From contig CAJMBB010000025.1 in NCBI GenBank assembly GCA_905211615.1, positions 1-17,587 on the forward strand: a stretch of DNA of 17,587 bases, written 5' to 3'. The notes below the pieces were generated by a model. That model made no database searches, was not told where the DNA came from, and saw only the letters and a list, made by a program, of their open reading frames with translations. The translations under genes and the position numbers were made by a program. Numbering within the stretch: position 1 is the first letter of the stretch; the number at the start of each line of letters is the position of its first letter. Below, piece by piece: positions 1-10,267 of this stretch. This DNA comes from an uncultured Collinsella sp. Lineage in GTDB: Bacteria > Actinomycetota > Coriobacteriia > Coriobacteriales > Coriobacteriaceae.

Positions 1-104
1 CGAGCCGGAGAGCACTTAATGTGCTCTCCGTGCGAGCAGGACTGTCCGAGCAGGCAACCTAATGCCTTTCGGGCAGCCACGGACCAACTTACTTCAAACC
101 GCAG
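1..104. other. Non-coding edge segment with a 10-bp perfect hairpin and further pairing potential
   Basis: No gene is visible here. Positions 6-15 and 21-30 form a perfect 10-bp inverted repeat (CGGAGAGCAC / GTGCTCTCCG) around a TTAAT loop. A second possible fold pairs GTCCG at 46-50 with CGGAC at 80-84 and encloses a small TGCC/GGCA hairpin. The segment lies downstream of the minus-strand CHAP gene and could form the 3' end of its transcript, but there is no T-run after the hairpin. It could also belong to something beyond the window edge. It does not match the conserved cores of the riboswitches, SRP RNA or RNase P that I compared by eye. Confidence 0.4.
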
Positions 105-1310
105 TTACGACAGCGCAATACCGCCGAGCCAGCCCCAACGCACGCCAGAGCCAGTGCCATAGAAGCTAATAAACGAGTCAAGCGACTTAGACGTAATGGC
201 ACCCTCGTTGCTCATAACGATGCCGCCGCCAACATAGATACCCACATGACCGTAGATAAGGCCCGGAGCACCCGTGCCGCTGTGCGAGGAATCGGCCACG
301 ATCATGCCCACCTGCAGCGCCGAGCGGTCGGAGCTATAGCACCATGCGTTAAACATATCGCACGCGTTACCGCCAAAGTAGCCAACGCCGGCGTTACGGA
401 AGACATTGGTGACCCACGCCGCGCACCAGTTCTGACCCGGCGAAGGCGTGGAGTAGCACGCGTTGACGACAGCCTGCTGCTTGCCCGAGCCGGCATTCTG
501 CTGCGGAGTTCCGGGCGCATACGATCCACCACCCGAACTCGAACCACCCGAGTAGGAATTGTTCTTGTTCGCGGCGGCAGCGGCAGCGGCGGCCTTCCTG
601 GCAGCCTCCTCAGCCTGGGCGGCAGCGAGGATCTCGGAATCGCGCTGAACCATGAGCTCCTTGACGTCGTCGGAAAGACCGTTCAGCACGGTCTGGACCT
701 CTTGCTGCTTGGCCTGCATATCCTGCATCTGAGCCGTCTGCTGGTCCTTGAGTTTTTCCAGGTCGGCCTTTTGTGCTTCGAGCTCGGTCTTCTGTGCGTC
801 GAGCTCAGCCTGAATCGTCTGGATATCCTCGATGGCGTCGCGGTCGCTCTTGTTGATCTTCTCAACGTAATGCGCGTTGGCGACGAGTTCCTCAAACGAG
901 CCAGAGGCCAGCAGCAGCGACAGGATGTTCGTGCCGCCGGACTTGTAGCTGGCGGCCACGCGATCGGAAAGGTCGTTGCGCTTCTTCTTGAGCTCGGCCT
1001 TCTTTTCATCGATCTGGGCCTGCGTGTCGTCAATCTTGCCCTGGACATTCTCGATGTCGTTGAGGGTCTGGGCATTCTTGTTGGCCAGCGCCGCATACTC
1101 ATTTGCGATGCTGTCGAGCTGGGCCTGAACCTCGTCGAGCTGGGCCTGGGCGGCATTCAGTTTATCGGTGGTTTCTTTGGAAGCCTCCGCCGCATGGGCG
1201 CGAGCGGGCAGGCCAAAAAGAACTGCCGCAGAAGCGGCGCCGAACAGGGCCTTGAGGGCAGTGCGGCGCGAGAGCTCCTGGGAAAGGATGGAATCGCTGT
1301 TTGGTGACAT
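105..1310 (-). CDS. Secreted peptidoglycan hydrolase: Tat-like signal, coiled coil, C-terminal CHAP/NlpC-type domain
   Basis: The 401-residue protein starts at the ATG at 1310, with a GGAG-type ribosome site at 1315-1320. Residues 1-42 are a signal peptide with a twin-arginine motif (SRRTALK, Arg15-Arg16), a hydrophobic core and an AHA-AE cleavage site, so Tat export is plausible. Residues about 45-240 are a long, charged, heptad-rich coiled coil like that of PcsB-type cell-division hydrolases. A Ser/Gly/Asn-rich linker follows. The C-terminal 120 residues form a CHAP-like cysteine peptidase/amidase domain with Cys296 in WCAAW and His355 in YGHVGIYVGGG; a nearby Asn or Glu (about 368-369) could be the third catalytic residue. 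By family, it cleaves peptide cross-links or the amide bond in peptidoglycan outside the membrane, and the coiled coil would restrain or recruit it. It is transcribed alone, divergently from galE. The exact bond cleaved cannot be told from the sequence. Confidence 0.88.
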   Translation of the reverse strand: MSPNSDSILSQELSRRTALKALFGAASAAVLFGLPARAHAAEASKETTDKLNAAQAQLDEVQAQLDSIANEYAALANKNAQTLNDIENVQGKIDDTQAQIDEKKAELKKKRNDLSDRVAASYKSGGTNILSLLLASGSFEELVANAHYVEKINKSDRDAIEDIQTIQAELDAQKTELEAQKADLEKLKDQQTAQMQDMQAKQQEVQTVLNGLSDDVKELMVQRDSEILAAAQAEEAARKAAAAAAAANKNNSYSGGSSSGGGSYAPGTPQQNAGSGKQQAVVNACYSTPSPGQNWCAAWVTNVFRNAGVGYFGGNACDMFNAWCYSSDRSALQVGMIVADSSHSGTGAPGLIYGHVGIYVGGGIVMSNEGAITSKSLDSFISFYGTGSGVRWGWLGGIALS

Positions 1311-1371
1311 ATGTACTCCGTTACATGTTTATTTATATGTCGCTCAACTCATACATATTAGCGTACATATG
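1307..1371. promoter_or_regulatory. AT-rich leader with clustered ACATAT/ATATGT half-sites upstream of the CHAP gene
   Basis: Within 65 bp there are five related elements: ACATATGT (1307-1314), ACATGT (1323-1328), ATATGT (1335-1340), ACATAT (1353-1358) and ACATAT (1365-1370). The last two are exact direct repeats 12 bp apart. This AT-rich stretch stands out in a GC-rich genome and covers the likely promoter of the minus-strand gene; a TATAAA read on the minus strand near 1333-1338 could be its -10 box. Binding by a regulator is inference. Confidence 0.35.
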
Positions 1372-1534
1372 GCGCGTCCCAACGATTTCCACGAACGGCA
1401 GGAAACTACAAGGTCAGCGGCTCGTAAGCAAATGCCAAAGATCAGGTTATGCGTACGCAAGCTCTTCTGATGAGTACGTTAGCACAATCCTCTGCTTTTC
1501 CTACAGCGCACGATTTGGGCGTTCCTGCCTGCGC

Positions 1535-1573
1535 TATACTCCCCTGAAGAAGTGTTCCTGATTCGATAGGAGA
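1535..1573 (+). promoter_or_regulatory. Likely galE -10 box and ribosome-binding site
   Basis: TATACT at 1535-1540 is a good -10 hexamer; no good -35 box is visible 16-18 bp upstream. AGGAGA at 1568-1573 lies 4 bases before the galE ATG at 1578 and supports that start. Confidence 0.45.
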
Positions 1574-1577
1574 CTAC

Positions 1578-2639
1578 ATGTCCAAAGCACTCGACCCCAA
1601 AGACACCTGCGTCCTCGTTACCGGTGGCGCCGGCTTTATCGGCTCGCACACCGTCGTTCAGCTGCTCGAGGGTGGCTACCAGGTCGTCATCGTCGATGAT
1701 CTCTCCAACTCCAGCGCCGTCGCCGTCGACCGCGTCAAGACCATCGTGGGCGACGAGGCCGCCAAGAACCTCACCTTCTACGAGGCCAACGTGCTCGACC
1801 GCGATGCGATGAACAAGATCTTCGATACCCATCAGATCGACCGCGTCATCCACTTTGCCGGCTTTAAGGCCGTCGGCGAGTCGGTGAGCAAGCCCGTCGA
1901 GTACTACCACAACAATATCGAGAACACCCTGGTGCTCATCGACATCATGCGCAACCATGGCTGCAAGTCCATCATCTTCTCGAGCTCCTCGACCGTCTAC
2001 GGCGACCCGGACAACCCGCCCGTCACCGAGGAAGATCCTAAGAAGCCCGCGACCAACCCCTATGGTTGGACCAAGTGGATGATCGAGCAGATCCTTATGG
2101 ACGTCCACACCGCCGACCCCGAGTGGGACGTCGTGCTGCTCCGTTACTTCAACCCCATCGGCGCTCATCCGTCGGGCCTGATCGGCGAGGACCCCAAGGG
2201 CATCCCCAACAACTTGGTGCCCTATGTCGCCCAGGTCGCCGTGGGCAAGCTCGAGGCCGTTCAGGTCTTTGGCAACGACTACCCCACCCCCGACGGCACC
2301 GGCGTGCGCGACTACATCCACGTGTGCGATCTGGCCTCTGGTCACGTTGCCGCCCTTAACTGGATGAACGGCAAGACCGGCGTCGAGATCTTTAACTTGG
2401 GCACCGGCACCGGCACCTCGGTACTCGAGGTCGTCGCTGCCTTCTCCAAGGCTTGTGGCAAGGAGCTGCCCTACGTGATCCGCGAGCGCCGCGCCGGCGA
2501 CATCGCTGCCAACTGGTGCGATGCCTCCAAGGCCGAGCGCATGATGGGCTGGAAGGCCCAGTACGACATCGCGGACATGTGCCGCGATAGCTGGAACTGG
2601 CAGAGCCACAACCCCAACGGCTTCGCCGACGCCGAGTAG
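1578..2639 (+). CDS. galE: UDP-glucose 4-epimerase
   Basis: This 353-residue cytoplasmic enzyme interconverts UDP-glucose and UDP-galactose using tightly bound NAD, as the last step of the Leloir pathway and as a source of UDP-galactose for surface polysaccharides. It is an extended short-chain dehydrogenase/reductase. The N-terminal Rossmann motif GGAGFIG (Gly16, Gly19, Gly22) binds NAD. The catalytic set is Ser137 (in SSSSTVYGDP), Tyr162 and Lys166 (in NPYGWTK). The 25-residue gap between Ser137 and Tyr162 equals that in E. coli GalE (Ser124 to Tyr149). It is slightly longer than the usual 338 residues, mostly through short N- and C-terminal extensions. The ATG start is fixed by the adjacent AGGAGA. 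It has its own terminator and no co-directional partner nearby, so it is probably monocistronic. Confidence 0.96.
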   Translation: MSKALDPKDTCVLVTGGAGFIGSHTVVQLLEGGYQVVIVDDLSNSSAVAVDRVKTIVGDEAAKNLTFYEANVLDRDAMNKIFDTHQIDRVIHFAGFKAVGESVSKPVEYYHNNIENTLVLIDIMRNHGCKSIIFSSSSTVYGDPDNPPVTEEDPKKPATNPYGWTKWMIEQILMDVHTADPEWDVVLLRYFNPIGAHPSGLIGEDPKGIPNNLVPYVAQVAVGKLEAVQVFGNDYPTPDGTGVRDYIHVCDLASGHVAALNWMNGKTGVEIFNLGTGTGTSVLEVVAAFSKACGKELPYVIRERRAGDIAANWCDASKAERMMGWKAQYDIADMCRDSWNWQSHNPNGFADAE

Positions 2640-2661
2640 CAAAAACCTACATACCGCTCTT

Positions 2662-2695
2662 GCCCCGATCTCACGTTGTGAGGTCGGGGCTTTTT
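2662..2695 (+). terminator. Rho-independent terminator of galE
   Basis: A 12-bp stem (GCCCCGATCTCA at 2662-2673 with TGAGGTCGGGGC at 2679-2690, including one T-G pair) has a short loop and is followed by TTTTT at 2691-2695. It lies 22 bases after the galE stop codon. Confidence 0.92.
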
Positions 2696-2747
2696 CATGG
2701 CATGTAACCATTCGCCGAAAATCGACCAACTTTTTTATCTTGCCTGT

Positions 2748-2775
2748 ACATGTTTAAACAACATGTTTTACAATA
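2748..2775 (+). promoter_or_regulatory. malQ promoter region: inverted-repeat operator next to a -10 box
   Basis: ACATGTT (2748-2754) and AACATGT (2760-2766) are perfect 7-bp arms around TAAAC. The core TGTTTAAACA (2751-2760) is a 10-bp palindrome and, read as ATGTTTAAACAA at 2750-2761, matches 11 of 12 positions of the palindrome found before the ABC operon and the PTS gene. TACAAT at 2770-2775 is a good -10 hexamer, so a protein bound to the repeat would cover the -35/spacer region. Confidence 0.6.
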
Positions 2776-2859
2776 GGCGTATCGGATCAGAACATCGGAG
2801 GCGGACTGCACATCCATCGGCAGGCCGACCCCACAACAAGAAGGTTGGTGAGCGCATTC

Positions 2860-4365
2860 ATGGAGCGTGCAAGCGGCGTCCTCATGCCCGTCTCATCTCT
2901 GCCCGGACCATACGGAATCGGCGGCTTTGGCTGGAATGCCTACGACTTCGTCGATTTTCTCGCCTCGTGCAAACAACATTACTGGCAGATTCTGCCCCTT
3001 ACGACGACCAGCTATGGCGATTCGCCCTATCAGTCGTTCTCGGCCCGCGCTGGCAACCCCAACTTTATCGACTTTGCCGAGCTTATCGAGGCAGGGTATC
3101 TGGAGCAGCGCGATATCGATGGCGTGTACCTGGGTTCTGACCCCAGTAACGTCGACTACGGTGCCATCTTTGGCGGCCGCCGTCAGATTCTCGACCGCGC
3201 CGCCGAGCGCTTTGCTGCCGACAAGCCGGCCGATTTCGATGACTTTATCCAGGCCAACGAGGACTGGCTCATCCCCTACTGTGAGTTCATGACCGTCAAA
3301 GAGGAGTGCGGTCTCAAGGCGTTTTGGGAGTGGCCCGCGGAGCTCCGCACCCGCGGCGAGGCTTCCGCCAAGGTCTGCGCCGACCATCCGGCGCGTATGC
3401 TCTACCACCAGATGACGCAGTACTTCTTCGATCGCCAGTGGAGCCGCCTCAAGGCCTATGCCAACGAGCGCGACATTCTCATCATCGGCGACCTGCCCAT
3501 CTATGTCTCGCGTGACTCCGTCGAGATGTGGGCGACGCCTGAGCTCTTTAAGATCGACGCCGCCGGCAATCCCGTGAGCGTCGCCGGCACGCCGCCCGAC
3601 CAGTTCTCGGCCACCGGCCAGTACTGGGGCAACCCCATCTACGACTGGGACGCCATGGAGTCCGACGGCTTCTCCTGGTGGGAGGGCCGCATTCGCGCCG
3701 CCCTCGACATGTACGACGTCATCCGCTTGGATCACTTCCGCGGCTTCGAGGCCTATTGGGAGGTGCCGTTCTCCTCGCCAGATTCGTCCTACGGTTCGTG
3801 GACGCAGGGTCCCGGCCTCAAGTTCTTCAAGACGCTCGAGGAAAAGCTCGGCACGCTGCCCATCATCGCGGAGGACCTGGGCTTCCTCACCCCCGGCGTC
3901 ATCGACATGCGCGACAACTCGGGCTTCCCCGGCATGAAGATCCTGCAGTTTGCCTTTGAGGGCACCAACTCGTACTACCTGCCGCATAACTACATCGCCA
4001 ACACCGTCGCCTATGTGGGCACCCACGACAACGAGACGGCGCGCGGCTGGTTTGAGGGAACGGCCACCCCGCGTCAGCGTGAGCAGGCAGCCCTGTACAC
4101 CCATCAGCAGGCCGGCGAACCCATGGCAGATGCACTCAATCGCACCATCGCCGCCAGCGTGAGCGACACGTGCATCTACACCATGCAGGACCTGCTCAAC
4201 TTGGGCAACGAGGCGCGCATCAACACCCCTGCCACGCTGGGCGGCAACTGGACTTGGCGCATGCTCGACGGCGCCATCACCCGCGAGCTCGAGCACAAAC
4301 TCACCGACTGGACCGAGACCTACTTCCGCATCCCGTCGGAAGCCGAAATCGAGCTTCCTCAATAG
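2860..4365 (+). CDS. malQ: 4-alpha-glucanotransferase (amylomaltase, GH77)
   Basis: MalQ transfers alpha-1,4-glucan segments between malto-oligosaccharides in the cytoplasm, releasing glucose and building longer chains that a phosphorylase can attack. From the ATG at 2860 the protein has 501 residues, the normal length for the family. An earlier in-frame TTG (2845) and GTG (2848) exist, but GGTGAG at 2847-2852 is well placed (7 bases) for the ATG, and MERASGVLMPVSSLPGPYGIG is a typical MalQ opening. The three catalytic residues are Asp291 (RLDHFRGF, nucleophile), Glu338 (IIAEDLG, acid/base) and Asp390 (GTHDNET, transition-state stabiliser), spaced as in Thermus amylomaltase (293/340/395). It is followed on the same strand by glgP, a classic functional pair. 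The inverted repeat over its promoter suggests control by a sugar-responsive repressor. Confidence 0.96.
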   Translation: MERASGVLMPVSSLPGPYGIGGFGWNAYDFVDFLASCKQHYWQILPLTTTSYGDSPYQSFSARAGNPNFIDFAELIEAGYLEQRDIDGVYLGSDPSNVDYGAIFGGRRQILDRAAERFAADKPADFDDFIQANEDWLIPYCEFMTVKEECGLKAFWEWPAELRTRGEASAKVCADHPARMLYHQMTQYFFDRQWSRLKAYANERDILIIGDLPIYVSRDSVEMWATPELFKIDAAGNPVSVAGTPPDQFSATGQYWGNPIYDWDAMESDGFSWWEGRIRAALDMYDVIRLDHFRGFEAYWEVPFSSPDSSYGSWTQGPGLKFFKTLEEKLGTLPIIAEDLGFLTPGVIDMRDNSGFPGMKILQFAFEGTNSYYLPHNYIANTVAYVGTHDNETARGWFEGTATPRQREQAALYTHQQAGEPMADALNRTIAASVSDTCIYTMQDLLNLGNEARINTPATLGGNWTWRMLDGAITRELEHKLTDWTETYFRIPSEAEIELPQ

Positions 4366-4413
4366 AAGCCACCGCGCCCGACCCCTCCTCACCGTGCGGA
4401 CGCGCTTGCTTTT

Positions 4414-4455
4414 CCCGCGCGAGGCCACCCCAATCCCCTCGCGCGGGCTTCTTAT
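4414..4455 (+). terminator. GC-rich hairpin between malQ and glgP, possibly a leaky terminator or attenuator
   Basis: CCCGCGCGAGG (4414-4424) and CCTCGCGCGGG (4437-4447) form a perfect 11-bp stem with a 12-base loop. It is followed only by CTTCTTAT, a poor U-run. Only 38 bases separate this from the glgP start and no clear promoter lies in between, so glgP probably depends on read-through from malQ, with this hairpin setting the ratio or protecting the malQ mRNA end. Confidence 0.55.
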
Positions 4456-4493
4456 GAATTGCAGACATGAAACAACCCATCACAGGAGAAAAC

Positions 4494-6761
<2,268 letters not shown>

Positions 6762-6790
6762 TTTCACTTCCCTTACCCATCCTCTTGAGA

Positions 6791-6822
6791 AACGGAGTCG
6801 TGGCAACACGGCTCCGTTTTTT
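6791..6822 (+). terminator. Rho-independent terminator of glgP
   Basis: AACGGAGTCGTG (6791-6802) pairs with CACGGCTCCGTT (6807-6818) around GCAA, with one T-G pair, and runs into TTTTTT ending at 6822. It is 29 bases after the glgP stop. Confidence 0.92.
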
Positions 6823-6862
6823 GTGCCCGCACGTTATCCTGTGACCCGACTCGACCGAAGAA

Positions 6863-7078
6863 TCTCGATCTGTAACAGCTACTCGGTAAAAACGGCCCCA
6901 GCTGTTACAGATTGAGACATACCGGCCCCTCCCCTTGGGTTTATCTCAATCTGTAACATCTAGCAGCCGAAATTCACCTTCGGTGTTACAGATTTAGATG
7001 AAATGGTTAGCTCAGCGGAACCGTCTCGATCTGCAACATCTAACGTCCGAAATCGGCCCTACCCGTTACAGATCGAGA
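6863..7078. repeat. Array of six 15-bp elements in alternating orientation at 40-41 bp intervals
   Basis: The element TCTCGATCTGTAACA or its inverse TGTTACAGATCGAGA, with 0-2 changes, begins at 6863 (+), 6903 (-), 6944 (+), 6984 (-), 7024 (+) and 7064 (-). The intervals are 40, 41, 40, 40 and 40 bp, so the five spacers are 25, 26, 25, 25 and 25 bp. Read in pairs, this gives three imperfect palindromes of 55 bp repeating every 80-81 bp. In the first pair the arms extend to 18 bp. The spacers inside the pairs resemble each other (for example AAANCGGCCC in the first and third; CCGAAAT in the second and third); the linkers between pairs do not. The array fills the gap between two convergent terminators. 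No coding capacity is seen. A REP/BIME-like palindromic element is the closest known category. Confidence 0.85.
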
Positions 7079-7111
7079 CAAACGACCGGTCAGATAACCC
7101 CAACACAAAGA

Positions 7112-7150
7112 AAGGCTCCCCTCTCGCCCAGTGGACGGGAGGGGAGCCTT
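7112..7150 (-). terminator. Terminator of the ABC transporter operon
   Basis: AAGGCTCCCCTC (7112-7123) and GAGGGGAGCCTT (7139-7150) form a perfect 12-bp stem that can extend by three more pairs. Read on the minus strand, it is followed by TTTCTTTG. It lies about 70 bases after the stop of the ATPase gene. Read on the plus strand it ends in TTATAT, so it could also work weakly in the other direction. Confidence 0.85.
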
Positions 7151-7200
7151 ATATGTGACCGCGGCAAAAGGATGGCAATACCGCAGTCGCCCAAAGGGAG

Positions 7201-7218
7201 GGCCTGGATGCACCGGGC

Positions 7219-7219
<1 letters not shown>
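7201..7219 (-). other. Small hairpin at the end of the ABC ATPase gene
   Basis: GGCCTGG (7201-7207) pairs with CCGGGCC (7213-7219), with one T-G pair, and overlaps the stop codon at 7219-7221. There is no T-run, so it is not a terminator by itself. It may simply add to the 3'-end structure before the true terminator. Confidence 0.3.
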
Positions 7220-8418
<1,199 letters not shown>

Positions 8419-8435
8419 GTCTTTACCTTTCGATA

Positions 8436-8462
8436 TGCGGCGCCGCGCTGAGGGGCGCCGCA
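8436..8462 (-). other. Intercistronic GC-rich hairpin before the ATPase gene
   Basis: TGCGGCGCC (8436-8444) and GGCGCCGCA (8454-8462) form a perfect 9-bp stem in the gap between the second permease gene and the ATPase gene. No T-run follows on the minus strand. It probably tunes mRNA decay or read-through so that the ATPase is made in a different amount from the permeases. Confidence 0.5.
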
Positions 8463-8486
8463 GAAACTTGCAAAACAGTTACGGCA

Positions 8487-9326
8487 TCAGCCCTTGACGG
8501 CACCTGCCACCACGCCGTCGATGATGTACTTCTGGCAGAGGATGTACATGATGACGATAGGGATAACGACCATCATGATGCAGGCCATCATGGGACCGAG
8601 CTCGACGTGGCCGTAGCCGCCGCGGAAGTACTGAATCAAGATAGGAATGGTCTTGTACTTGGTGGAGTCGAGGGTAAGGTAGGGCAGCAGATAGTCGTTC
8701 CAGACCCACATGGTCTCGAGAATGCCGACCGAAAGATAGGTGGGCTTCATGATGGGAAGGACGATCTTAAAGAACACCTGGACCGGGTTGCAGCCGTCGA
8801 TCATGGCCGCCTCTTCGATCTCGAGCGGAATGTTCTTTACAAAGCCGGCGAACATAAAGACCGCCAGGCCCGCGCCAAAGCCAAGATAGATAAAGCAGAT
8901 GTTGAACGGCGTGTTGAAGCCGATGCGGTCCGCCAAATTGGACAGCGTGAACATGAGCATCTGGAAGGGCACGACCATCGAGAAGACGAACAGGTAATAG
9001 AAGAAGTTCGAGATCTTGTTGTTGACACGAACCACATACCAAGCGCACATGGAGCAGCACACCAAGATCAGCACGACCGACGTGACCGTGATGATGAGCG
9101 AGTACATAAATGCCGAGGCAAAGCCCTGCTCGTTAAGAGCGTGCAAGTAGTTTGCAAGGCCGTTGAACGTCTCGGGCGTGAGCAGATCGAACGCCGTGGT
9201 GGTGCTGATTGCGGTCGCTTTCTTAAAGGAATTGAGCGCGATCATGAACACGGGGTAGATCCACGCGAGCGACAGAATCGTAAAGAAGATTGAGAGCGCG
9301 CGGTTGATAACCTTATCGCGTTTCAT
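8487..9326 (-). CDS. Sugar ABC transporter permease, MalG family
   Basis: This 279-residue inner-membrane protein has about six transmembrane segments and forms one half of the substrate channel. The cytoplasmic loop EEAAMIDGCNPVQVFFKI is the EAA motif that docks on the ATPase, in the usual place in the C-terminal half. The N-terminus is short, as in MalG/LacG/MsmG proteins (about 280 residues). Its ATG (9326-9324) overlaps the stop of the upstream permease in TAATG, and AGGAGGTG (read on the minus strand, 9342-9335) lies inside the end of that gene. Translation of the two permeases is therefore probably coupled, giving the 1:1 ratio needed. The substrate cannot be read from the sequence; malto-oligosaccharides are inferred from the neighbouring malQ, glgP and shared operator. 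Confidence 0.92.
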   Translation of the reverse strand: MKRDKVINRALSIFFTILSLAWIYPVFMIALNSFKKATAISTTTAFDLLTPETFNGLANYLHALNEQGFASAFMYSLIITVTSVVLILVCCSMCAWYVVRVNNKISNFFYYLFVFSMVVPFQMLMFTLSNLADRIGFNTPFNICFIYLGFGAGLAVFMFAGFVKNIPLEIEEAAMIDGCNPVQVFFKIVLPIMKPTYLSVGILETMWVWNDYLLPYLTLDSTKYKTIPILIQYFRGGYGHVELGPMMACIMMVVIPIVIMYILCQKYIIDGVVAGAVKG

Positions 9327-10180
9327 TACTGCTGCACCTCCTTGGACCTCGTGGCCTTAAGCTGAATCATGGAGATGGCTACGACCAGGATGCAGAAGAT
9401 GACTGCCTTGGCCTGGCCAATGCCCTGCCATGCGATACCGGCACGCGAATAGAACGTGTTGTAGATGTTCAGGGCGAGCATCTCGGTGGAGTGCGCGGGG
9501 GCGCCGCCGGTAAGGGCGAGGTTCTGGTCGAACAGCTTAAAGCCGTTGGTGATGGACAGGAACAGGCAGATGGTGATGGTCGGCATCAGGTTAGGGATCT
9601 TAACCTTCCAAAACGTCTGCCATGCCGTGGCACCGTCGACCTTGGCGGCCTCGATGTAGTCGGACGGAATGGACTGCAGACCAGCGATGTAGATGATCAT
9701 CATGTAGCCGACCTGCTGCCACAGGGTCAGGATGATAAGGCCCCAGAAGCCAGCAGCAGAGTTAAGGGCGATGAGCTGGGCGCCCACGTTGGAGAGCAGG
9801 CAGTTGATCAGAATCTGCCAAATGTAGCCCAGCACGATGCCGCCGATCAGGTTAGGCATAAAGAAGATCGTACGGAAGATGTTGGTGCCCTTGAGAGCTT
9901 TGCGGGTGAGCGCCTGCGCGATGGCGAGGGCAATCACGTTGATGAGCACCGTCGATAGGAAGGCAAACGCCACGGTAAAGAAGAACGACGTGGCAAACTG
10001 CGGATCGGACAGTGCGCGCACGTAGTTCTCGATACCGACAAAGTGCGTGTTGTTGATGGTAATAAACTGGCAGAACGAGAGATAGAAACCCTGGATAAAG
10101 GGGATCACGAACCCGATCATAAACGCCAGACACGTGGGCAGCATAAAGAGCGGCCACCAGCGCTTGAGTGCTTTGCCCAT
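9326..10180 (-). CDS. Sugar ABC transporter permease, MalF family (UgpA/LacF/MsmF type)
   Basis: This 284-residue membrane protein has about six predicted helices and is the partner of the MalG-type permease. The EAA motif is YIEAAKVDGATAWQTFWKVKIPNLMP. It is the short form of MalF, lacking the long periplasmic loop of the E. coli protein, as is common in Gram-positive sugar importers. It starts at the ATG at 10180 with AAAGGA about 7 bases upstream. It follows the binding-protein gene after an 87-base gap that contains a strong GC-rich hairpin, and overlaps the next permease by one base. Confidence 0.92.
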   Translation of the reverse strand: MGKALKRWWPLFMLPTCLAFMIGFVIPFIQGFYLSFCQFITINNTHFVGIENYVRALSDPQFATSFFFTVAFAFLSTVLINVIALAIAQALTRKALKGTNIFRTIFFMPNLIGGIVLGYIWQILINCLLSNVGAQLIALNSAAGFWGLIILTLWQQVGYMMIIYIAGLQSIPSDYIEAAKVDGATAWQTFWKVKIPNLMPTITICLFLSITNGFKLFDQNLALTGGAPAHSTEMLALNIYNTFYSRAGIAWQGIGQAKAVIFCILVVAISMIQLKATRSKEVQQ

Positions 10181-10200
10181 AGAAGGGTCCTTTCAATATG

Positions 10201-10236
10201 CAGGGGGCGGGCAAACCAACGTCTGCCCGCCCCCTG
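10201..10236 (-). other. Strong intercistronic hairpin after the binding-protein gene
   Basis: CAGGGGGCGGGCA (10201-10213) and TGCCCGCCCCCTG (10224-10236) are perfect 13-bp arms. On the minus strand there is no T-run after the stem. Its place between binding protein and first permease matches the malE-malF arrangement, where such a stem lets the binding protein be made in excess by stabilising the upstream mRNA or by stopping part of the transcription. Confidence 0.7.
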
Positions 10237-10267
10237 TCGCTAATCAGATAGCTTGGGCAGCAACTAC

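Noticed and set aside
246..1307. Plus-strand frame of 353 codons over the CHAP gene
   Set aside because: No recognisable domains or ribosome site; it mirrors the coiled-coil coding pattern of the real gene.
1470..1477. Hammerhead ribozyme core (CTGATGAG)
   Set aside because: No matching GAAA segment or flanking stems were found at the required distances.
1311..1577. c-di-AMP (ydaO-type) riboswitch, often found before cell-wall hydrolases
   Set aside because: The conserved core segments of that riboswitch are not visible on the minus strand of this gap.
1479..2729. Long open frame of 416 codons antisense to galE
   Set aside because: It mirrors the GC-biased codon pattern of galE, has Val/Gly/Asp-rich low-complexity content and no family motifs.
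2697..3140. Plus-strand frame of 147 codons across the malQ promoter
   Set aside because: It runs through the operator and promoter, then overlaps malQ in another frame, and lacks a ribosome site.
2893..4428. Long antisense open frame of 511 codons over malQ
   Set aside because: malQ has full catalytic motifs and a proper start; the antisense frame is a codon-bias shadow.
6863..7078. CRISPR array
   Set aside because: The repeats are only 15 bp, alternate in orientation and vary, and the spacers inside pairs resemble each other; no cas genes are nearby.
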